Below, in pieces: positions 14,101-26,100 of a stretch of DNA of 64,000 bases. Numbering within the stretch: the stretch's first letter is position 1; the number at the start of each line of letters is the position of its first letter. A program made the position numbers and the translations under genes. The stretch spans positions 2,483,001 through 2,547,000 of the forward strand of contig NW_027395277.1 of the NCBI RefSeq assembly GCF_027580225.2, written 5' to 3'. The notes beneath the pieces are model-generated. The model ran no database searches and had not been told where the DNA came from. It saw only the letters and a list, made by a program, of their open reading frames with translations. This DNA is from Misgurnus anguillicaudatus (Eukaryota > Chordata > Actinopteri > Cypriniformes > Cobitidae).

Positions 14101-17100
14101 GTTAAAATGATCCCCGTTTACACAAATGCATGAAAGTGATTAAAAACTCTGTATTGTGCATGTCAGGCCAGTAGTTGACAATGAACATACTCATGATCCT
14201 CACATCAACATTTTCACAAATTTGCATCTTTACACTGAGACAATAATGAAAGCACTAGCTTCCAAAAGCTCATCCATCCACCGAAAACTAGCAATGGTTT
14301 TTTGTAATGTTAGGTCATGTCAACTTTCTCAGGAGCAGGCATACGGCTCTAGTTTGTAAAGTTTGAAATATAAATGTTTCCTTACACTTACAGGGTTCCC
14401 ACACCTTAGTTAACTTCAAATTCAAGGACCTTTCAAGGACTTTCCAGGTCCAATACCCTTAAATTCAAGGAGTAAATGTGGGGACACATTTCAAGTGAGA
14501 GCAAGGTTACATCGTGTTACCTTTTAAGATACATTATTACAGTTCCCTTTCGAGGGAACTCGTGCTGCGTCACTGCAGTGACACTTTGGGGACGATTCCA
14601 GGGGTAAGTGCGTCTGAATGTGTAAATCAAATTTAGGGTTGGGTACCGTTCACATTTTTACCGGTACCGGTTCCGATACCGGTACCTGGAATTCGATACC
14701 GGTGCCCAGCGGTACCTTTTTCGGTACTTTACTCTGACTTAAAGTTGCAGTTTGTACATTTTAGCGGCATCTAGTGGTGAGGTTGCGAACTGCAACCAAC
14801 GGCTTAGTCCATGTCTCACCCCTCGCTTTTGAAACACATAAAAAAGCTACGGTAGCCGCCACCGGACAAACATTTCATTGTTGGAGACAACTTAGTAAAA
14901 GAAATTGTCCTTTAAGGGCTTCTGTAGAAAACTGGCAGCACAAAATGGTGACTTCCATGTAAGGGGACCCTCAGAATATGTAGATAAAAAGGTCTCGTTT
15001 TAAGGTAATAAACACATAACGGTTCATTATGTAAGGTCTTTATACACCCCTGATTATATCGTTTTGTATATTATTTTGCATTTCTGTCAAAAGATCCTTC
15101 TAAAAATTACACACTGCACCTTTAAGTGACTTTCGGTGGACATAATAAGGCCAAACCTCTCATTTTCAACATTTTGTTATTTATTTCAAAATGTTTAATA
15201 ATACACACAATCTTTACAAAAAAATCCCTATAACATCCAGGGCATATTTCTTACATATAAATAAATAAATAAATAAAATATTTAAGTAAGACAAATGATC
15301 AATGAACATAAACGTCTTAAAAGCAACATAAAAGTAAACTTTTATGTAGAAAACAATACAGAGCGAGTGTTCTCTACAGCAAGGGACACAGTGAGGATGT
15401 AGAAGAGGACTGGACACAGATACTTTTTTGCCAAGCTGGCCAGCATTGGCATTTGGTCCGCATGTGGATGAATGTGTTCGAATAGCCACACGGACCGCCT
15501 TCTCTCCGTCCATTTATCTAATCTGAGGTATTGAGCACAAAGTTTTACGTCATTTCTTACTTTAAGCGTGAACACACAGTCTTTAGGCTTTCATTGATAA
15601 AACTAAAAGCGGCTGATCTCCGCAGTTTCATTTTGCGAGCGCATGAAAGTTGCGCGATCTTATTTCATTAATTGCGCTGAAAAATCGGAGAAAGCGCCAA
15701 CATATTCATGTACAAAACACTGTGCAGCATGTTTACTTAAAACACAAGCAGCGCCATATTAGTTCGCGTCCATTTAAACAGCAGCTCCAGCTCGCGTTAA
15801 AACGAAAGCAGAGGGACTTCCCCGCAGTCTCCACGGACCACCACTCAAAGTAATCAGGACAGAAGCGGTCGAAAGTGGACAAAAGAGACGGACTGGTGTT
15901 GATAAATACCAGGTGTTTAAAGAATTTGTCTCTCTCGTCCACTTATGATCCGATCGACGAAAACGCATCTTAATAAGCCCTCTTGTGCTTTAAATACACA
16001 TTGTGTAAGTGCTTCCTCAGGTTGAATGTATTACCACTGCCTGCCTTGCACTTACTGTTACAAATATTGCAGGTAGCATTGTCTGCATCATCCTTTGTGA
16101 AATTTAACCACACGTTAGATCGCTGTTTGTTAGCCATTAAGCAAGTTGCAAAGGGGTGTCACCAAGTTCCCACGGTCTCTCTCTCTCTCTCGCGCGCGCG
16201 CGTACCAGACGCGGCGCGCTGACATGTTCTCTCAGGTACCGAAATTGAGCACCGATTGATTTTATGTGAATCGATACTGGGTAGTACCGACGCAATTCGG
16301 TCGGTGCCTATAAAAGTACCGAGTTCGGTGCCCATCCCTAATCAAATTCAACCAATAGTGAGGCTTAATGACAAAGACAGGGTGACGCGGGAGCCAGGAT
16401 GTATATTGCTATCTGAAATATTGCCAAAGACGGTGTTACAGGAACGCAGGAAGTATGGCAAGGGAGACGCAGCGTCTCGTTCCCTTCTGAGGGAACAACA
16501 GTTACATACGTAACCAGAGACGTTTTCATGTGTCAAACTCAATTATCCAAAAAAGCATTTTGGTATGAATCAACATTTGCATACAGAAGATATAAGCATT
16601 TAAAGTGAACAGTTTAGGACGTGTGCTTAAAAAGTCTAGAATTTTTATGATATTATCCTACACTACACAGGGAATAATATGGAGATTTTTTCCAGAAAAC
16701 TCCTTGCATAAAATTGATTCAAGCACTTTAAATGACCTGTATCTATGTATGTATATTTTCAAAAACTTCCTTTGAATTATTTCCCCCAGATTCACAAACT
16801 TTCAAGGATATCAAGAACCTGTGGGAACCCTGACATAATGCTGCACCTCCGAGGAGATTTAATAACTGCTTGTATTCGTATTTGATGGATGGATACGTTT
16901 CCTGGAGCTTTAAACATGGGGCACTATGCAAGGCCATTTTAAAGCTAAAAGAGCCAGAATATTATTTACAGTTTTTCTCCATTGGTTTGGCTCATTTCTT
17001 GAAACAGAAATTACATTCTCAAAACTCTAAGATAATTTGGCAAAACAGTCTTACAGTTCAGCTCAACACTATAGCTTACTTGCAAAAGCTCATATATTTC

Positions 17101-20100
17101 CCAAAACTGTTCACTCATGCTTCAAAAATAAATTCCTTTTTCATATAAAGCGTCAGTGCCACAAAAATGGCAAATATCCTTATCCTTGCTTTGGCTCATT
17201 TCTTGAAACAGACCGGACATTCTCAACACTCTTGGCGCTTTTGTCAAAATAACGTGGATGGTTCGGCACAACACCATGGTTCACCTGCATAAGCTCATAC
17301 CTCTCCCAAAACCGTTCACTCATGTGTCAAAACTAAATTTCCTTCTCATTTAAACAGTCAATGCCCCCAAAATGCTTTATCCCTTTGGCATTGTGTAAGC
17401 ACTGCAAGTCAAAATGTTTAGATGTTTTGTCACTATGGCAGAGGACCCTTGAAATATACCTTATGTCCACATTTCAGTCTTAGCCCAGTCCTTCATTGAC
17501 AATGGTTACTGTACTGTTTTTTGTCTAGCTAACAGAATACAATTGTGTATAAACCTGAAAAAAGGGTAAGAGTAGCCTCCAAGGTTTGACACCACACATT
17601 GCACTCACACTGCCAAGGAAATTGTAACCACTTTTATTCACACACAAAGTAACTTCCATACACCAGACCAAAAAGAAAATATAAAAAGCATAATATACTC
17701 TAATATAAACACAAAAAACAATGAAAATTATATGCAGCCTACAGTGCTGTAGGAGAGGAAGGTGGTAGAAACACAATGACCATCCTTGGATGAGTAGTGA
17801 ACCAGTCCCTGATTAGCAGGCCACGGTAGAAATTCACATTGTCCCATACAATGACATATTGTGGTAGGTGAGGCCCGACGAGACCTTTCTCATTTTGAGG
17901 GATCAAATCAAAATGAAGGTGGTCCAAGAAGATGAGGAGCATCTGTGTATAGTATGGGCCAAGACTGGGGATGTGAGGGCCACACCATTCTCAGATATGG
18001 CATCAAACATAGTAATATTGCCCCCTCACTGGCCTCGGACATCCACCGTGGCCCGGTGGGCAATATTTTATGGCCACGTCTTCGGCCCTTGGCCAGGTTG
18101 AACCCAGGTTCATCCACAAACACGAGGATGTGAAGGGCCTCGTTTCCTTCCAATGCCATTATTCTCTACAAAAGCGTAAACTCCTACTTTGTTAGTCGAG
18201 TTTTAGTTTTACCTGACTGTCAATTGCTGTAATAAATTTATCAAATGTTCAAAGTATTCATATATGTTATTCATGGTATTATGTTCTTGACTATTTTTGC
18301 CAATTGAACAGACTATTGTGCATGTGATGACTTATACAATGAAATGACGCTGACACATTTTGGAGTGAACAACCATTAGACTGAGAATCAACCAATCAGT
18401 TTAGATCAACAAGATCTATTCCCTTGGAAATTGTGCTAAATGTAGGCTACCTGTACTTAATCAGTTGCAAAGATGTACTGAGCTATTGAGACATGTACTT
18501 AGATATTTGCAATTTGATGAAATGAATGAGAAATTTAATTCTGTTGTGAACACTTGCAAAGTAGTTTGGAGGTTTGTCCATGTTGTTTTGAGAATGTAAT
18601 TTCTGTTTCAAGAAATGAGCCAAACCAATGGAGAAAAACTGTAATATAACTTCAACTGTGTTTGGCTAAAAAAAGAAAGCCACATACACCTAGGATGGCT
18701 TGAGGGTGAGTAAAATATGGGCTACATTTCACTGATGCTCACAGAAAACATTTGAAGTATAAGGTGCAGATTTAAAGTGTGTCAATGTGACTGCGACTTA
18801 CTCATATTTCCGTAAACAGGCATATAAGCCGGGCTTTACATAGGACGTTATGTAACGTCTCCTACATAACATGACTGGCTAAACCACTTAAACAGGATAT
18901 AATATACAGTACACTTACAATATGCAGGAGTTTCAGTACGCTCACGAATCTGTAAACAAATAAAACAAACAAATGAATGAAATAGTTGTGTGAAGACAAC
19001 CACCCTACAATAAAAAACCAACCACTCTTTCTTTAAAAAAAAATCTTTAGACATGCTGTTTTGATTCTCTTATCATTGTGATGTCACACTGATAAAGCCC
19101 CGCCCACAACCACTGACTGACAGTCCTGCATTACCATAGTTTCCGCCCTCAGTGAGTTATACGCTGCCTGCCATATCTCAGTAGTGAGATTGTATTGTCT
19201 CAGACTGTATTCCACAGAAATCAGATATTGTTTAACTAAAATGGCTCACTGTCTGTTGGTAAGGCAGTAAGGAGCTGTAGTTCATTTACATTTAAAGGTA
19301 CAGACACAAAAACTCCCACCCAATATTGACATGCTATAATAAATGATTTGTGGGGTATTTTTAGCTGAAACTTCACAGACGCATTCTGGGCACACCGTAG
19401 ACTGAGATATTACATCATGTAAAAATATGCATAATAGGTCCCCTTTAATTAATCAATATCACTATATCCTTTTAATAGCTCTGTTCTAACTTTAAAATCA
19501 AGTATGATACTTTTTGGCATATCAAATCATTTGACTGTACAACACAAAAGTCGTATGGACAAATTTCATAAATTTCATGCTTTTAAATCACATGACTGGA
19601 ATGAAAATTAATAACGTCCTGGTTACTTCTTAAAGCAAGAATTAGTGTAAATGTTAAAACAAAACATACTTACATTTTCTCCGAAGTCATGATTTCATTG
19701 ACAATGTGTTCAACCTTGTTCTTCTTAGCCTCAATCTAAATAGAATTAAAACATTAATTTATATTCTTTTGTACCAATTGTCTTACAAAAAAACAACAAC
19801 ATAAAAATAACATCATATTGTATGTACTGCAAGTGTTGCTTTTGTAACAAATAATAAATATAAATACGATACCCGTCTCTCTATAATCGTGGGGTTATCT
19901 TCATCTTCCTCTAGGCTGCTTTCATCTTCCTCTGAATGAGTGTCATCAAATTCGTCCATTTCATCAAGTGCATTTCTGAAAAAACAGATTTTAAAGTCCA
20001 CAGGAACTGAAAGAGTGTCATGAATATCTCAAAACACCATATGAAGAGCTCAAAAAATTAGATAATGACCAAAATGCTCTTGGTACGTATTATATTGTCA

Positions 20101-23100
20101 CAAAATACTTTCGAGTCAAATCAGCTTAATCCCAGCCGTAGGTCATTCAGAAATACTGGTTTGTTCCATTTAACGTCATGACCACTTTTCAGCAAAAATC
20201 TTAAAGGGCATTGAAGAAAAGTTGGATGACCGATGGCCTGTATGTCAAGGCAAGTTTTTACCCAGTTAAATGAAGTTAATCGAATATATCAGGATATTGA
20301 CCAAATTTTTTAGCCTTTTACCTTCATTCAGAAAGGACAGTGAAGAGTGACAGAAACAGGGTTCTCACACCTTAGTAAACTTCAAATTCAAGGACCTTTC
20401 AAGGACTTTCCATGTCCAATACCCTCAAATTCAAGGACTAAATGTGGGGACACATTTCAAGTTAGGGCAAAGTTACATCGTGTTACCTTTTAAGATACAT
20501 TGTTACAGTTCCCTATCGAGGGAACTTGCGCCAGGAAGTATATCGCTATTTGAAATATTACCAAAGACGACATTACAGGGACGCAGGAAGTATGGCAAGG
20601 GAGACGCAGCGTCTCGTTCCCTTCTCAGGGAACAACAGTTACATACGTAACCCGAGACATTTTCATGTGTCAAACACAACTATGCAAAAAGCATTTTGGT
20701 ATGAATAAACATGTATGCATATTTTCAAAAACTTCCCAGGGGCTTGATTTGTCCCCCCAGATTCACAAACTTTCAAGGATTTTAGTGACCCGTGGGAACC
20801 CTGCAGAAAACATTTTCAAAAGGGGAGATTTATGAATGCACTTGGAGGGATTTGCAGCAAAATGTAAATAATTAAGCAATATCGCTCGAGTAGGAGTGTA
20901 GAGCTATATCACACGATTCCGAGAGCGATATTGCTTTTATACAACAGTTCGATGGCACACGTTTGAAAAAAGAAAACTAGAAAACAACAACGGAGTTATT
21001 TTAAAAGCCTCTTTGTTTGGGAACTACTTTCTTCCGCCACGGATTTGAGGGCGGCCTGAATGACAGGTAACACTTTCGGCTGCTTTGAATCTCATAACAA
21101 CTCAATGGACGGAAAAGTCGTTTCTTTATATTACCGTTTCTTGGTCACAAAGTGTAGTTTTAAGATTAGTTCAGTCGAGAATGTATATGTATTATATTTA
21201 AATCTACAGTCGATTAGTAAAGATAGCGCCTGTTTGAATGTTTGCTTAGTGAGATTCGGTACGTATGAGAACCAAAGCATGAGCGGACGTCAGTGTTCAC
21301 TCACCCCGCTGACCACCACCCTCTCTGGGCTACATCTCTGACAGGGATTCCCTGGCTCTCATGTTGGCCTTGTCTGTGTTTGATGGTCAAAAATGAGATC
21401 AAATCAGCAGTATTTGATGTCATAATGAAACTATTACTTGTTTTCTTATTCATATTTAGTCTCTTTTGTGTTGTTATTGTTTGGGCGCGAGGTAAAAGTT
21501 AATAAAACTATACTTATATAATGTTACTCTTGCTTTCCCATTTATTCTTAACGCGATACTTGATTATTATTAAACTTTGTTCTTGTCAGTACTATATAAA
21601 ACTGTTTTTTATAAGTGTCAGAGAGATGTTTTTGCATGCTGCTTATAAATATATAAGTGGCGATATCTCATAACATTTTAATAGTCACGTCACGATAAAA
21701 TAAATGATCAATGTCCACATTTAAAAGCTGCGGTGCTTACCTGCAGTTCCACGGTGTTTTCGCGTTCTGAGAAGAGATATTGCTCCAGAAAAAAATAGTT
21801 TACATTCCTCTTTCCAAGTGTTAATCATCCACACGATGTGACAAGACATTAAAGACATTACTTCCATTAAGTTTAACGTAACATCCAAGAGCGCTGATCT
21901 TTGACGGAATAGTCGCTTCCGATTGGGATTCACAGACTGATTTACGAGCTAGTGAACTAATGAGACACACGGAGAGTGTTTAAAAACAGCGCGTCTGTAT
22001 TTGTCCGTGTGTGCGTGCAGTTTTTCCAGTCAGAGATGAGCCTGTTTAAAGGACCTCCATTCACTAGGTGGCGGAATGATACGAAAGGTGAAGTGGTTAC
22101 TGTGCCGTTATCAGTAGAATCGCATAGCTCTTAGCCAATCAGATTCGAGAACCAGAAAGAACTGTTGTATAATGGTATATAACAACAGTGAAACATAATC
22201 ACATTCCTTTGAGTGTCTAAATTCTGTTTTGAAAGTAAAACCAGATCTACAACTACTGGCTAAATCTCCCATGAACACGTAAATGAACCTTATAGAGTTT
22301 ATGTACCTTTCCTGAAGCTCCTGCTGTTCTGAGTTTGTGGGGTTTTGAGAGTACACTTCTGGATATTCATAAAGGCCATCGTCCTCATACATGCTAAGAG
22401 AAGCCATAAAACAAATTAGTCCAGTCTTACCTTAAAACAGTATTTGCTTATAATGTATGTGATCCTCTTTGTGAAATCCAGGCTAAAGTCTCACAATCTT
22501 ATTATAAAATAATAAGAGCATCAAAGTTTGATTTCTCATTGACTTCAATATTTGATCTTACTCGGTCTATATTAAAAATATATAGGTTATATTTTCACAG
22601 AATGTTCTTTATAGAAAATCACAAAAGATGACTTTAGCTGGGTTTTCACAGACAGTCACAAAAAAGTTTAATTTATTGATATACTATATGTGACCCTGGA
22701 CCACTAAACCAGTCTTAAGTAGCATGAGTATATTTGTAGCAATAGGCAACAATACATTATAATGGTAAAATTATCTTTTTTATGTTAAAATCAGTAGGAT
22801 ATTAAAGGATTAGTCAATTTTCTTAAAAAAAATCCAGTTAATTTACTCACCACCATGTCATCCAAAATGTTGATGTCTTTCTTTGTTCAGTCGAGAAGAA
22901 ATTATGTTTTCTCATTTTAATGGACTTTAATGGATCCCAACACGTAACAGTTTTAATGCAGTTTGAAACTGCAATTTTAAACTGCATTAAAACTGTTAAG
23001 TTTTGGGGTCCATTAAAGTCCTTTAAAACGAGAAAAATCCTGGAATGTTTTACTCAAAAAACATAATTTATTCTCGACTAAACAAAGTAAGACATCAACA

Positions 23101-26100
23101 TTTTGGATGACATGGTGGGGAGTAAATTATCTGGATTTTTTTTTTTTGTAAGAAAATTGACTAATCCTTTAAGTTAAGATCATATTGCATGAAGATATTT
23201 TGTAAATTCTTATTATAAATATATAAAAAATGTATTTATCATTAGTAATATGTGTTACTTAATACTTCATTTGGACGTCTTTAAAGGAAAACAACACCGT
23301 TTTTCAATATTTTACTATGTTCTTACCTCAACTTAGATGAATTAATACATACCTATCTTTTTTCAATGCATGCACTTTTAATCTTTGTATGGCGCTTCTT
23401 GAATGTGTTAGCATTTAGCCTAGCCCCATTCATTCCTATGGCTCCAAACAAAAGTTTTATTTTGTGCCACCATATTTACTCGTGTAACTACTCCTCTTTA
23501 AATAGGGAAAACATGGAAGTGTTTGGTGGCTTATAAATCATCCCTGTTTGGAGCCATAGGAATGAATGGGGCTAGGCTAAATGCTAACACATTCACGAGG
23601 TGCTGTACAAAGTGCACGCATTGAAAAAAGATAGGTATGTATTAATTAGTCTAAGTTGAGGTAAGAACATAGTAAAATATTGAAAAACGGTGGTGTTTTC
23701 CTTTAAAGGCGAATTTCTTAATATTTCGATTTTTTGCAACCTCAGATTTTCAAATAGTTGAATCGTGAACAAATTTTTTCCTATCCTAAAACATACATAA
23801 ACTGTATAAATCTTAATTTTAAAAAATTGACACTTATGATTAGTTTTGTGGTCCAGGGTCACATGAATTTCTTTGCATTATGTAACACAATCTTAATCTA
23901 AGTGGTAAATGTCAAAAAAGTGCCTAAACATGTTTTCTTCATTTTGAAGATTATATTTAGTGTTTGATTTAAAACAAAAATTTAAATTTGTGTAATTTTT
24001 CGCATTGCTATTTTTGAGGGCCACTATACATTGTAAAACCTGAAAAGTTAATTCATCTCAAAACCATTTGGGGAAACAGATTGTCTCAAACCATTTAACC
24101 ATGTAAGTTTTAAAACACATGAGCACGGTGAACTTAAATATAAGAGCATATTTGCATATGACTCAAAGTTCAAAGTACTCGTATGTATGTGTTTTAAAAC
24201 TTAAATGGTTTAAGCCGGCAATCTGTTTCCTCGAACGGTTTGAGTTGAGTTCACTTATCAGGTTTTACAGTAAAACAGATCCATAACTGGTGGTTAAATG
24301 ATGGTTTAACACTTGGTTACTTAAAATTGATAAGTTTATGTACCTTTGAAGAAGCTCCTGCTGCTTTTTGGAGTTTGTTGGGTTTTCAAAGATCACATCT
24401 GGATAGTCATAAAAACCATCGTTTTCATCCATGACTGTCTGGTTTTGACAATTATTGGTGACCTCTACCTGTGTGGTGCTAAGATGAGGCAAATATTCAT
24501 ATTCTGCCACATCATCATACACATGTTCATCATCTACATGTATGTCAAGGTCGTCCCCATCAACACTTTGCTCGATTTCTACGTTATTTCTATATATATT
24601 ATTGAGCATGGGTCTTTCAGAACGGACCTGGTTTTGGATTTCTTCCGAATAAAACTCAGCGTCCACCGACTGCTCGTTCTTAACCGTAGGGAAACCAAGG
24701 TCCTGTCTATTTTTGGTGGGCACCTTTTTATCGCTAAAGTCAAGGTGTACAATCTTTAAGAAGGATTTTTTTACACCATCAGGCCTTAGCAAGTCGACTG
24801 AGGATAAAGACCTGGATTTAGGTTTGAGGTTCACTTTGGGATTCTTGCTTGGAGTGACGTTTCCTTTAGGACTGGCTGGTGGTTTCACTTCTGCATCGTT
24901 TTTAATGTCAGTCATAGGACTTCTGAACATATTTGTCTTGTTTAAAAGTCCATCTACTGAACGTTCTGTAGTCCCAATGTTCCCCAAATCAGGTCTGGGT
25001 TTTTGGGGAACCCTCCTCCATTTAGGATAATGATGGCCATCAACATGTAAATCCAGATTTTGTGCTTTAACCTCAGTCCCCCGTGCAGCAACACTTTTGC
25101 GAACATCTTGGGTTTTATTTTGTTGCAACCGAGGGATCTTCTGGCGTGGGGTGGGTATCGGGGTCACCCACCTGTCATTTTGGGTACCTTCAATGTCTAC
25201 AGTACCTTTGCTCTCACTAGTATGTCCTACGTTGGTAATATTTACCTTTCTTATTAACACATCTGTACTATTTACATCCACAGGTGAGACAGTAAGACTC
25301 CTGGTAGGTCCCATCGACTCTTGAAGGACAGCGTTGGGTTGTTCCATCCTAACTTTTCGAGGCACAGCTACAGGTTTCCTAAAAGGTTGCATTTGATCTG
25401 GATATTGACTACGATGTACATCATCATTTGAGATTTTACATTCATTGAGCTTGGGGGTCGGCATACTATCAACAGGTGAAGTAATGCCAGAAACAATGTT
25501 CTGTTGTATTCGGGAAGCTGGCATCTCAATGTTTTTCCATTTCGGAATGATGCTCTGATTTGCCTTTGCATAATCCGAGGTCTGAATCTGAGGTTTTTCA
25601 TGCTGTTGGGAATTATTATTATTATTTAATGAGCCATTTCCAGAGAAGCTCTTGGATAAGGTCGGTGTAGATAGAGTCTTTCTGGCAACTTCTTTCGTAC
25701 CAGGAGACCTTTCGTGTTGAAGACCATTATGGTTGTTGTCCTTTGATGCAACGCAATCTGCACAGTTTCCATGATCGCAAACACAAATCGGAATTACGTA
25801 ATCCCACACCTCCGCATGCGTTCCATTCCTTATATTAAGAAGTCCGACGTTCCTCGTAGCATCAGGCTTTTGCTGAAGATGAGCTTGGTGCTCAACCTTG
25901 GATTTGAGAGGTTTTGAGTTAAAAGCATGAGGGGAAATATTGGAGAGGTACGGCTTTGGTGCCACGGCAGGCTTTTCTTTCTGTTCAACAGCCGGTGAGG
26001 AACGTTGTTGATAAGCAAACAATCTCGAAGCAAGCTCTGTTTGCACTGCTGCCGGTTTCACGCTTGGTTTTGGTGCCAAGGGTGGTTTCTGCACACCTGC

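Larger units (their letters stand above)
14391..16832. mobile_element. Composite element with cagggttccc(a/c)ac ends, containing a nested hAT
   Basis: The left end cagggttcccacaccttagt and right end acctgtgggaaccctg are inverted. Between them lie a block with gttccctttcgagggaac / gttccctcagaagggaac-type inverted motifs and a complete hAT insertion (14634-16340). A shorter relative without the hAT is at 20357-20803. Confidence 0.7.

Noticed and set aside
24346..25324. Plus-strand frames opposite fgd6 exon 2
   Set aside because: They are antisense shadows of a confirmed coding exon.
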